A program made the translations under genes and the position numbers. A stretch of 64,000 bases of DNA from Lolium rigidum (Eukaryota > Streptophyta > Magnoliopsida > Poales > Poaceae). Within the stretch, counting starts at the first letter, position 1. Each line of letters begins with the position of its first letter. Positions 54,201 to 64,000 of this stretch are shown piece after piece. The notes beneath the pieces were generated by a model. That model did not search any database. It saw nothing but the letters and a program-made list of their open reading frames with translations, and was not told the DNA's origin. Location: assembly GCF_022539505.1 (NCBI RefSeq), contig NC_061509.1, positions 206,174,254-206,238,253 of the forward strand, written 5' to 3'.

Positions 54201-54956
54201 ACCTCACCTCCGAATGTGACGTTCAGACGGGTTTTACTTGGACAAAGACTTGTGGCATGGAATACCCTAATTCAACGGCTCGGAGATATTCATTTATCAC
54301 CTGAACCAGACAAATTTAGATGGAACCTTCATGTAGATGGTACCTTTTCTGTAAAATCTTTCTACAATGCGATCCTGCTTTCTGATTTACCAGTTGACAA
54401 CAATAAGAAGATTTGGAAGATGAAGATACCATTAAAAATTAAATTTTTTGGATGGTATCTTCGTCGTGAGGTTATTCTCACCAAAGACAATCTTGTTAAG
54501 CGGAATTGGCATGGAAGTACACGGTGTGTTTTTTGTCATCAGGACGAAACAATCAAACACTTATTCTTCCAGTGCCAGTTTGCGAGATCTATATGGTCTG
54601 TCATCCAAGTAGCGTCTACCTTGTATCCTCCGACTAGTGTCGCCAATGTCTTTGGCAATTGGCTTCATGGTATAGATTCAAGGTTTAAGTTGCTTCTTAG
54701 GGTGGGGGCGCTAGCAGTTATCTGGGCGCTTTGGCTATGTAGAAATGACAAGATCTTTAATGACAAAAATTGTTCTTTGTTGCAGGTCATCTACAGATGT
54801 ACAGGTATTCTCCGTTCATGGTTACCTCTACAGCGAGTGGAGAACCGACAGCTATTTACGGAGGTCTGTACACAGTTGGAGGCTACGGCCAGGGATACTT
54901 TTTCCCTACATGGGTGGCAGCATAGTCTACGGATAGATGCCCCACCTACACTTTAG
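51270..54956 (+). pseudogene. LINE ORF2 (endonuclease - reverse transcriptase - zf-RVT), broken
   Basis: It starts MNGMFWNSRGLGDLAKH with ATGA overlap to the ORF1 stop. The AP-endonuclease part has 'IGGDFNLLRF', 'QFTWANS', 'KLDRVLMD' and 'SDHAPIL' (to ~52010). The reverse transcriptase (about 52780-53560) has 'RPICLLNVSFKIFTK', 'LKLDFEKAYDKVKW', 'RQGDPLSPMLFNIVADML' and the catalytic 'YADD' (near 53345). The C-terminal zf-RVT domain (about 54310-54660) has 'KIWKMKIPLKIKFFGWYL' and 'CVFCHQDETIKHLFFQC'. A TAG at ~51441 and frame breaks near 51600, 52015-52235, 52700-52780, 53075 and 54010 destroy it. Confidence 0.9.
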
Positions 54957-55299
54957 GCGTTATATGATTCATCGTTCCGATATGTATCTCGCCTAGTTTT
55001 TATTATTTATCCTTTTGGACTTGAGACAACAAAACGGCTGTGTGCATCCTGGTTATGCAGAGGCTGGATGTAATTGCTTATTAAAGTAATAAAGCATCCT
55101 TTATCGAAAAAAATCCCCCCAGGCACGTTTGGTGCCGGGGCCTGCCGCCACTGTGGTCAGCACCGACGGCAGCGGCGGAGGGAGAGACGACGCGGGGGGA
55201 TGGCTGGCGGCGCTAGGGTTTGGATCCCCTAGCGTCGCCATGGGGAGCGAACGCGAGGGGGGAAATGGGAAAAAATAACTAGGCACTTATATGTTATGT

Positions 55300-55846
55300 T
55301 TTAAAAATCCTCTCTACTCTCTGCACAACAACCGTAGCACAACTCTGGAGTTAAATGTGGGATCTTGAATCGGAGTAGAGGTGGATTCAACGCCACCAAC
55401 ACACCTGCAAAAGTGCGAGGCAACCGGTATCTAGCGCGCGCGAAAAGAATAGCATTCCATACGCCATGACAGATATTCCCCAAAGTAGTGCACCCACAAA
55501 ACACCATTTTTAGGGAGCTTAGTCCTCCTACAGTAGAATATACCTCCGGCGGTGCAAGCGTTTAACCCATAGCTCGTGGTGGGCATATACACGTACAACA
55601 AAATATACGAAAGATACAGTTCCGATGCAGGACTTGATTATGCCTATGATTTTTTTTTTTTTGGCTTCGTCGTCGTGGTCATCATCATCATCAGAGCGCG
55701 CTAGGTAGCAGCTTTATCGACAGGACTGCAGATAACCATCACAACGGTGTGGGTCATGTGTATATATTGTAGATAGATTACTGGTTTCAAGCTGGAAAGG
55801 GATGAGGCTAGCTGTGTACGACCAGCTCCTTGCACCGGCCCAGCGA
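55300..55846 (-). other. 3' UTR and downstream region of the RADIALIS-like gene
   Basis: From 55846 leftwards the minus strand continues behind the predicted stop in the second exon. No classical AATAAA is visible; GATAAAGC near 55715 and the T-run near 55650 (A-run on the minus strand) are the only candidates. There is no other ORF. The LINE derivative ends at ~55287. Confidence 0.45.
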
Positions 55847-58093
55847 TCACTGCCTGGAAAAACGAGAAAATCAATCGACGGTTAGTCAGGTTAACAAGCA
55901 TGATGTAAAGATTGAAACTCAAATTCTGAAGCAGATGCCCAATTAACTGAAATTACATGGAGTAACATATAATTGGTTGGCTCAAAATATAACAAGTTTT
56001 ATTGTTCCCTGTAAAGGGAAAGACAGGGAGGTAGATGCCGCAGACAGAAAGCAAAGGGTGTTTTCCAGTGAAAGACATTAATTTGGAAACATTATATAGA
56101 AGGATCTAGGGACAGGGCGAAGAAATCTGAGATTGACATTTGTCCTGTACGTCCATATGCGAGAGACCAAAACATCAACTGCTTATGAGGAGCAGCACTA
56201 CTTTATGCCCATCGAAAGGACGGCAAACTTTAAGGGGCTGTGCTTCGATCTGCTTCATGCTTTACATGCAAATCATCAGCAAAGAGGATGCTCTATCTGC
56301 TAACTAGCCTCCCGACTCAACCGCTGTGCACACATTTTTTGCCAATTAAGGGTATGATGTGCTTAAAAATTGCATAGGCTATTAGCCTAATAAGGATTTT
56401 CTTCTTTTGAGATCAGTTATCAGATATGGTCTGTAGGTTATAGCGCTATCATATTTTTCTTCACAGTCTTGAGGAGAAGATTTGACAAAGCCATAAAAAT
56501 AACCTTGTAGGCAGATGTGTTCAACTTAAGAGGAGACAGAAATTAACTGTGATAAACCTGACAGCAATTTACTAGCCGAAATTTCTTTGAGATACTACAA
56601 CATTTTGTTTATTTAGCAACACAAATCATGATCAGATTTTAGGTGATCCAAGATTATTTTGTTCATCTTTGAAGTAAATGACTAAAGAAAGCACACTGTT
56701 TTTTAGGAGTAAAACGTCAAAATTCTTGCAAAAAAGGTATTAAAACATCAAATAAAACCTTTTAGATATTTTTCGATGTCCCTTTCACAAATCAAGAATT
56801 TACTTCACGACCCGTTATGACTAAGTCAGCAGTAAAACCAGTTCTCATGAAAATTTGTTTAACTAGAATGCATAATATTTCTCAAATGAGTTTCACTAGA
56901 TTCTGCATGGCTTTGGCTAGGAGCTCCTGTCTAGCTTAGGACAAACAAGCTTTTAAGGACGATAGCGAAACAAGTTAGATCACGAAAATGAAAGAGCACA
57001 TGTTCGCTTTCAAAAGCAAATATATCGGGCAAAGCAAATGCTAGCATGTACTATGCGATTCTAACCAGTTCACCCTACTAGTGAAATGCATTCACATTGA
57101 TCTGTTATGTGTATAATTAATTTGGCAGGAATTCCATGTTCTAGTATACAACTGGGTGCATTAATAATGAAACTTGATATCATCAACATGATAAGGATGT
57201 TTTTTTAAAACCTAAGTTTCATCTTCTACAGGTAGTATGATATACACTTGCCATTATATGGATAACATAATGAACAAATGGGCATAAATTGAGGAAACAC
57301 ATTCTCATGATAATTCTAACTCGAAGGACATAAAAGAGATAAAAAGATATGCATCACTTGTTAGAAAACTTAATCCATAGAAGCTTGCCAAAAAGCTTCA
57401 TTTAAGATGACCAGAGAAGATAACCATAAGATAGATCGTCACAAACAAAAGTAGCTTGCAGAATTACTCTAGATCGTTACTTGATCAAGAATAGCACCCT
57501 CTAAATCTCACCCAGTCAATGACCGCCACCGGGCTTGATGGTAGAATTTGGAAGATATGGAAAGTAAAAGGGCATAGAGAAGTTGTTTCTCAGAAGGGAA
57601 CAGCAAGAGACCATATTAGGGGAGGAAAATGCATGACAGGAATATATGGCCATGAAACAAGTAAAAGCTTCCAGCCCAAGTGACTGCACCCAGAAATCCA
57701 GGCCGAAAGCAACACCGCCGTTTGCACACACCACACGACTAGTATGCAGCAGAGGGTGATCACTGGTCACTATGTAATTATGCATGCATGGATGGAATAG
57801 TCTGTAACTGAGAAAAAATTCAGACTACTTAACTACCTCTGCTCCTGCCTGCTGCCGCTGCGGCTGGAGCCCCCCTTGGTGTTGCCGCTGCCGCCGTACT
57901 GGCGGAGGTCTCCTTCCTCAATGTGCTTCACGTCTTGTTCCAGCTCCTCGTAGTGCTTTTTCACTTCCTCGGCTGACCTGCCGTCGCCCACATCCCGCGC
58001 CACCTTCTGCCAGCGGTCTGGCGTGTCCTCGTCATACTTGGCCAGAACCTTCTCAAACAGCTTGTTCTGCCTCTTCGTCCATGGTGGACTCAT
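55847..58093 (-). CDS. RL: RADIALIS-like single-SANT (MYB-related) protein, 87 aa, two exons
   Basis: Exon 1 is 58093-57837 and exon 2 is 55853-55847 for the coding part. The start [20 protein letters not shown] is the typical family N-terminus. The SANT/MYB repeat covers residues 3-60, with W5, W28 and Y48 at the three core positions ('[11 protein letters not shown]', '[16 protein letters not shown]'). A Gly/Ser-rich tail ends 'SGSRQEQRQ'. Without splicing the frame stops one codon earlier (86 aa, stop 57833-57835). The donor CAGAG|GTAGTT and the acceptor TTTTCTCGTTTTTCCAG|G are good, and the intron position near the stop fits what I know of the family. Such proteins are small nuclear MYB antagonists, active in floral and early development. 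The frame is clean, so the gene is probably functional. Confidence 0.88.
55854..57836 (-). other. predicted intron of the RADIALIS-like gene
   Basis: 1983 bp, GT...AG, with a long pyrimidine tract before the acceptor. It is A/T-rich, has stops in all frames and no transposon end that I recognise. The reading frame at 57516-57785 (89 codons) has no motif and is not called. Confidence 0.65.
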
Positions 58094-58221
58094 GATCTAG
58101 TGGCTTCTCAAGAAATAGAATGGTAAGGCGATTTTTAATGGCTAATGGTACTATTACTAGTGCTACTAGATCACTGGCTTGCCTTGTGTTTGTATGCAGC
58201 GAAAGCCAGGGCAATGATGCA

Positions 58222-58231
58222 GCTTATATAG
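58222..58231 (-). promoter_or_regulatory. TATA box of the RADIALIS-like gene
   Basis: The minus strand reads CTATATAAGC about 130 bp before the ATG, leaving a 5' UTR of ~100 bp. Confidence 0.7.
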
Positions 58232-59388
58232 TGGGAGGAGAGGCTAACTAGTTGGAGAATAATGCTTGGGAATCGTAGGGAAGTGAAATGGAGGTGTTGG
58301 TAGTACCTCTAGGCAAATGAACGACAACCTTGCATAGGAGCCACAAAAAGAAAGGAAGGAGTTTTCATTTCGTATTTTCATTACTTTGGCGCGTGTGAAA
58401 TGAAATGCAGGGAAGAATCAGGATCGCCTCAGGTCTGCTGGAGGAGGGGAGTATGCCCCTTTCATCTCTTTTTGTCTCCCATCTTCGCTGAAACTATTTG
58501 TTCTTTTGTTCATTGGCAGAATCCTCTAATACTTTGAGGAGGCTAATGACTACTATGATTAGTAATTACCATAGGCTAAATATACCTAAAGCACCAGCTG
58601 ATTAGCGCACAAGGCAACATGATTCCTTGTGGCACTGTTCAATCTTTAAGGAGGCACAATTATTACTATATATTATCACTACTATGACAGAAACAATATT
58701 CCTAAAGTAGTATTTATTAAAATGATTCCCAAATGAGTTGGTACCTCTTGGTTGGACTATAAATAAACACACCTGACAGTGTAAATGAACAATGCACCGT
58801 ACAACCTCTCCGACAGGGTTTCAAGTCCTTGAACCGAAGCAAAACAAATAATCGGATCCTTAGTCATTACTAAGTGATAAATCTTGGATTTCCATTGAAG
58901 AATATTTAGGGCAACAAAAAGTTGGGTGCTGAGAATTTCAACGTACATTGATGTCTTTCTTTCTTAGAAAGCAAACGTACACTGATTGAATGTCTGTTGT
59001 AGACACTAGGAACAAACAATATGCACCATCAGTTGCTGGTCATTAGCATGAATTATCTGTACTATGATTCCAGTTTGTAAAAAGCAGGACCATTTTTGCA
59101 ATAGATTGGCTGAGAGTTATTGTACCGTATGGCTAGAAGCTAAAGAAGTACCATTTTTGTGTTGAAATTCACCCTACCCTCTGAAGCAGAGATTTTCAAA
59201 GATTTTTTTGTCAGTCTGCCAATGATAGAATATATGCTGGACTTGTATTACAGGTCTTAGCCTGCGTCTGTATGATGTATACCTCTCTTTACATGTAGAG
59301 TTCTAACCTTTTAATGTTTAATCATAGTACCTTTCGTGACAAAGGATGGACAACAACCCAGCTTATGAGGAACTAATTGAGATATTAA
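58232..59388. other. upstream region of the RADIALIS-like gene
   Basis: No gene or transposon end is recognised. It is A/T-rich single-copy-looking sequence. A small inverted/direct motif (CGTACATTGAT ... CGTACACTGAT, about 58942-58985) surrounds CTTTCTTTCTTAGAAAG. Regulatory elements of the gene probably lie here. Confidence 0.45.
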
Positions 59389-62300
59389 TCTATCTATCTA
59401 TCTTATAATTAAAACACAAGACAACCAAGGGTGAAGATTTAACATCCTTCTACTAAGTTGTATAAACGGTGTAGATTTTACCAAAGGGAAGAGTACGGAT
59501 CTACTTAACGGAAGTCCAACCGCAATACGCACATGCAATCCCAAAAGCAGGACCAAAACTCTACCGTGTATTGAGCATGTCACCGCCGCCGCCAGCCGCC
59601 AGCCGCTGCGGCCGTATTCGTATCAGCATGCTCAGCCGGTGCACCATGCAGCCGTGCAACCGTGCAGCCTGGATCGATCGCCGGCCGTACAGCCCCCACG
59701 ATTTCCCAAATCTTCTACCTCTAGCTCCTATCCCGGTGAGGGCGATCCAGGCCGTGATGCTACAGAGGAGCGCCTCAGCCCGGTGAGTACCTAGGTGGGC
59801 ACCGCCCTCTCACCTGACCAGAGGCTTCTCAGAACTAAAAGAGTGAAGTGTGACATGGAAAAGTCATCACCAAGCTGAATTTTATCTTTCCTTTATTGAT
59901 GCACAACTTAATTCATGTTTTCTACTCTGTCAGCTCAACAGCCAGTATCGATGATATTTTTTCTCTCAGGTTTTTCTATTACAGCTACAAGTACTGTCAT
60001 CACACCGGCTGCAGGTCCACTGATTTAAATCTTGAAAACAAAATTGTCTTCTTGAACAAACTCTAGGTTTCCACCTCCGGTCCTAGAAAGGTATGGTCTG
60101 ATCTCATCTAGCAGCTACAGCATCAAACAAGATTCAGGATTATAGTTTGATCATCCAAAAACTGCATTTCTATCGAAGTGTCTGAATTGTAAAAGATATT
60201 TGGAGCTTGACTTGCGACATGTACCCGGCCGGACAGCCCATGTCGCGCAGTTTCGTCGATCGCTGGCCGTGAATCTGTGATACATGCGGCTGACAGCATA
60301 CATGTTCCAAGCTCGACGCGTCCATGTGGGGAACAAGAAGTCACCATGCGGGAGTCGCAAACAAGCATGCAGACTTGATGGTGCTGGAACTTATGGATAG
60401 AAGTGGGCTTTCAGTACTTCACGAGCACCTTCCGCACTGAAGGTTAGATCCTCAGCCTCTGGGTAGTGGGTGTGTCAAACGGATCTCGATTAGTACTGTA
60501 CATATAGAGGCCACTATACAATTGAGCTCCAAGCCAGGTACTTCTCTTGAATTTTCTGCCAATCAAACTGCAAATTGATGTAAGGCAAAAATTGCAGTCC
60601 GGCCGAAATTTGCCTTTGGATCTCTCCGGGATCATATATGTCAAAACAAATTGCACATTCGGCAGTATTATTGTCAAGATTTGTTCCATAATCAATAGTA
60701 TAGTTCACACACTTAGCTGAGAAAATAATATTCACAAAGTTAACGGTGTTGCCGCAAAATTACAACTTTCATAATAAAGTACTATACCTTGTACTGAATC
60801 CGAGTCAATTAAAAGAATCGGAGGGAATAGATTAATTTATCGATAGTTGTAATTTCCGCAACACTAATGTGAAGTGTATAGATTAGTGTACACATAGAAA
60901 AAATATATTCCGTTTTGTAGGTCTGTCAGTTTTGAGCTAAAGGAGGGGATGGATATTTTCTCTGCATGCCTCAAGCAGCAACACCAAATAAGGCCCACGT
61001 TCCATGCATCAGCAATCCAAACACAGGACAAAAGGTTCAGTTTGATGTGTAGGCTTTAGAGATATTTTCCAGGTTATCTTATCTGATATTTAATAGCTGG
61101 AGTGTTAGCCAATGATATAAGTTGATGTTTTTCATGGAGAGGATTTGCATGTTCTGTGTTATTTCTCCATACACGCTAAATCTCAGATTTGCTATTTGGT
61201 ATATCTAGCCTCTCAGCACTGAGCGAAGGGATCATGCCTAAGTTCTGGGTAATTCATAAATTTGACAGTTAGCATAGATCATCCTTCAAGATTACTTGAA
61301 TTAGTGTTAATAGAGTGTATAATCGTTTCCATGTAAATGTGTTATCAGATTTTAGAGATGTTCCTGTAATAAATAATTAGGCTGGATGATGTTTGGATGC
61401 GAAACAAGATTAAGTATTTCTCTACAACTGTAACTCGGTAATTAATCTACATATATGTCCCAGCTCTGTTTCTAACAATATTTGAAATCTTTTCCTTTGC
61501 AGGTCCAGTATTTAGAGTTTACAGCTTTGCTTTTAGAAAATATAATTTATATCACTGCATATCCGTGCCTTGTGACTTGGCAAACAGCAGGAGGTAGCTG
61601 GGAAAAAAAGCATGCTGCGTATCTACTCTTTAACTAGGTGAACCACGATGTTGGAGAGTTCACCAAAGAATGCATTCCCGCGTTTGCCTCATATGAATTA
61701 CATCTGGTGAGGAATTATTTGTTACAGAGAAATTGGTGTTTTTAGGTCAAAATCATCACATTTATCCTATAGCTGCTAAAACTTCATATTTTTCTGCTCC
61801 ATTCTATCGCAAGCCAGTCAGAGAAAGGCATGATGGTGTCCTTTCTATGCTGTTACTAGGTTGCCTCTCGGATAAACTTATAAAACTTTGCTTTTGTTGT
61901 GTTCTATTGCATGTCAAAAAAAAGAAGGCATGGTCATTTCGAACTGAGGCGGGAAGCTTGCTGGAAACTTTTCCATTTGCATTCAAGTCAGGGATCCAGA
62001 TGAATTCATCCGATGTAATCATATGTTGTTACGAATTATTTGTCGTGTGCCAATTCAGATTTTTACGTAATTATTTACGCAAGGCTTCTTATTTGCACCT
62101 TTTTGTGAATATACTATGTTTTGTAAGAATAAATGGATTAGACATGTAGAAATTCCCATGCAAAGGAAAGAACGGATAGACAATGAAGATAAAGTCAAAC
62201 ATGCATATTTAACTAGAAATTGTAGCTCCATGGATAAGCTATGGTGAATTAACAGGGATATGAATGAAAATTGAATATAGGGAAAATATCTGACAAACTA

Positions 62301-63000
62301 ATAGCTAAACTGAAGATGGAATAAATTCACTAAGATTGATTAGTAGTAACAGTTAAGTTTACAAGGATGTGCCATTAAACTTTCCACAATGGTGACAACC
62401 AATTTTAAAACTCAGTAACTTCAAGATATTGCACGGGCTAGAAGCTGGTCTCCGGAATAACTCTGTGGCGTATACCAAGAGGGCTAGAAATCTAGATATC
62501 ATTTATTTATTTGGTTTTCTGTAGGGATGGATAATTTTTCTGAATGTTTTGTTCCATTTATTCATAGCTGTAAATTGAACGGATCCTAGATCATAATTCT
62601 AGATGTCATGATTTCCTAATCAATACACTACTGATGAGTAGATCTTCAAACAACCTTTTTTTGTTATGATGCAGAAAATATCCCTTACTTGCAAATTACT
62701 GAATGGTCATAAATTGTGGCTACTTCAGATTGTACAACACAAATGCCAACAATATTTTAGTCAAATCTTTGTGGAGGATGTTAGGTAGCTTTTACTTCTT
62801 GCCTTTCTTTAATATTTCGTTTCCTTTTCACCTTTTGCCTTTTCTTTTTTGCTCAAAACAATAGGTTAGTTGTTGGTATATCTTGAGTGTAAATTAAAAT
62901 GATATACTGAGCTCTCCCGTGAGCGCATGGGAGGGCAAGAAGGATATGAAGATTAAAAATGTAGATGCTAGCCGCGCGATTGCGCGGGTCCTCCAGCTAG
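59389..63000 (+). mobile_element. Helitron 2, non-autonomous (probable)
   Basis: The right end is typical: a CCGCGC-GATT-GCGCGG hairpin (62972-62987), then CTAG (62997-63000) followed by T. The best left end is A|TCTATCTATCTATCTTATA at 59389; because of the TCTA repeats it could lie up to 12 bp further right. A GC-rich exon-like block (59571-59780) ends in GTGAGT. No Rep/helicase is present. The other frames (longest 138 codons at 61733-62149) lack domains. The left end is less certain than that of Helitron 1 because no interrupted gene shows the empty site. Confidence 0.65.
62972..62987 (+). repeat. Helitron 2 3'-terminal hairpin
   Basis: CCGCGC-GATT-GCGCGG, nine bases before the terminal CTAG. 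The preceding text (TAGATGCTA) resembles that before the hairpin of Helitron 1 (TAGATCTTG). Confidence 0.85.
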
Positions 63001-63036
63001 TTATATACTAAAAGCAAAATGATGATGTTTTTTCGA

Positions 63037-63280
63037 GGCACTAGGTTAATCCACATATGCTTAAAAAATATCAACCAATGATATTAACTTGAACGTCTAA
63101 GATTAAAAAATAAAAGTGTTACGTACAACATATTACGTGTACCAAAATAAATTTATGGCACTAGGTTAATCCACATATGCTTAAAAAATATCAACCAATG
63201 ATATTAACTTGAACGTCTAAGATTAAAAAATAAAAGTGTTACGTACAACATATTACGTGTACCAAAATAAATTTATGGCA
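63037..63280. repeat. perfect 120-bp tandem duplication
   Basis: 63037-63156 and 63157-63276 are identical base for base, and the first four bases of the unit (GGCA) follow once more. The sequence is A/T-rich without ORF and begins 37 bp behind the end of Helitron 2. Confidence 0.97.
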
Positions 63281-64000
63281 CGTTAGCTTAATTAGATAGA
63301 TAACGTTCTTTAAAAAGAAGTTACAGGACATATCCGGCTGATCGGTTATTTTCCAAATTTTGGTAAAGCAACCGAATTTACTCCTATGTCATCTATGGGA
63401 CGGATCGTACCCGGCTACATGTGATTAAAAAATTTCCTAATGAACGTTCCCAGCTGAGGTTACTAGCTTATTGCATCTTGGATCTAGAAAGGAAATCACG
63501 TCTCTAACATGTTCAGTTAAAAAGGAAACTACAAAACATCCCGAATCCAAATTGCAATTTTTCTAAGCGATATCGTACACAGGTCCAACACTTTCCTAAC
63601 TCAAATTGACAGTCACGACACGGCTGGACACAGGGAAGATAAACTTTTTCCTGTATGGCATCACCTCAACTCCACCTAAAGAGAAAAAAATGCAAAAATT
63701 TACAAACAAAATATAAGAAAATCAGTAATCATCTACGCGGGACACTGCCTATTTTAAGTGACATGGGTTTGCTTTCCTATGTCTCTTCCCGTCAGCTCTT
63801 ATTTATTGACTTCCTGTGTACACACGCGCACACGCACGTTAGATTTAATCACGGAGTTTGCAAAAAAAGTACGCTATAAGACACAGGCTAGCTTCGCCCA
63901 TAGAAAATGTGACGAGAAATATATAGTACGATCTCAAGTTTAAAATAATTAATATACCTATACTAAGTCGAGTATGATGATCACCGATTTATATACCTAT
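63281..64000. other. unassigned stretch to the window end
   Basis: I see no supported gene or transposon end. Short frames of 60-74 codons near 63655-63943 have no recognisable motif. Confidence 0.4.

Larger units (their letters stand above)
48974..55112 (+). mobile_element. L1-type LINE (RIX), near full length, defective
   Basis: It is flanked by a perfect 11-bp target copy ATCCCCCCAGG (48963-48973 and 55113-55123). Structure: ~176-bp GC-rich 5' UTR, ORF1, ORF2 overlapping by ATGA, ~155-bp 3' UTR, A-tail after CCTTTATCG. ORF1 is open; ORF2 has several frame breaks, so it cannot move by itself. The preserved target copies and complete 5' end speak for a fairly recent insertion. Confidence 0.9.
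47896..55287 (-). mobile_element. non-autonomous LINE derivative (leader fused to 3' UTR), split by a LINE
   Basis: Two parts (47896-48973 and 55124-55287) join across the inserted LINE. Read on the minus strand, it begins with a GC-rich leader containing 'CCCTAGCG' and ends 'GCAGAGGCTGGGTGTAATTG' ... 'ATATTCCCTTTATCGA'. The latter matches the 3' end of the inserted LINE ('GCAGAGGCTGGATGTAATTG' ... 'CCTTTATCGA'). No EN/RT domain is present, so it was probably mobilised by a full LINE through the shared tail. A weak duplication, AGCTAGGAAC near 47885 and AACTAGGCAC near 55278, may be its target copy. Total ~1.24 kb. The long minus-strand frame at 48419-49207 crosses the LINE boundary and is not a gene. 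Confidence 0.65.

Noticed and set aside
57516..57785. 89-codon minus-strand ORF next to the RADIALIS-like exon
   Set aside because: It lies in the predicted intron and shows no motif.
61733..62149. 138-codon plus-strand ORF in Helitron 2
   Set aside because: A/T-rich, no domain, no context for expression; not enough to call a gene.
63001..63030. TTATATACTAAAAGCAAAATG resembling a Helitron 5' head
   Set aside because: No TC at the start and no matching 3' end within the window.

Overview
The window reads as plant nuclear DNA from a Triticeae grass (wheat, Aegilops, barley or rye group). The evidence is a BARE-1/Angela-type Copia LTR, Athila-type Gypsy elements primed by tRNA-Asp, a Caspar-like CACTA transposon, L1-type LINEs and Helitrons, nested in each other with target-site duplications still readable. 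One run of exactly 100 N (36097-36196) is an assembly gap. I recognise one ordinary host gene, a RADIALIS-like single-SANT (MYB-related) gene on the minus strand at 55847-58093, with a TATA box and a probable 2-kb intron next to the stop codon. No tRNA, rRNA or CRISPR was seen.

Layout. 1-10426: a decayed minus-strand Copia element (5' LTR 8642-10426, 3' LTR outside the window), split by a 4.1-kb Helitron (251-4362) that carries a hAT MITE, a tandem duplication and a Mutator-type MITE. 10427-28830: a plus-strand Tekay/Del-type Gypsy element (LTR end, PBS, accessory ORF, broken gag). Its LTR was hit at GGTAT by an Athila-type element (10929-25811), which was itself hit at AGCTT by a second member of the same family (14458-22617). 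28819-31829: a minus-strand Copia remnant. 31830-33930: a minisatellite and a TIR element. 34396-36096: a plus-strand Athila-like LTR fragment and PBS.

36197-46867 is a large CACTA element read right to left: tnpD (43060-46308), then a tnpA-like gene (36197-37890). Between them lie three accessory ORFs with their own TATA boxes, one carrying an AP2/ERF domain, among several tandem-repeat arrays. 46938-47437 is a small CACTA holding a Harbinger MITE. 47896-55287 is an antisense ORF2-less LINE derivative into which a near full-length LINE (48974-55112) has inserted. 55300-59388 holds the RADIALIS-like gene and its upstream region. 59389-63000 is a second probable Helitron, about 1.3 kb upstream of that gene's start codon, followed by a perfect 120-bp tandem duplication.

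Almost every TE reading frame is broken. The intact ones are LINE ORF1 (707 codons) and two CACTA accessory ORFs. The most interesting observations are the CACTA accessory cassette, two Athila elements with the same LTRs and leader but unrelated ORFs, a pattern of shared LTR variants that looks like gene conversion between nested copies, and a LINE inside its own truncated derivative.
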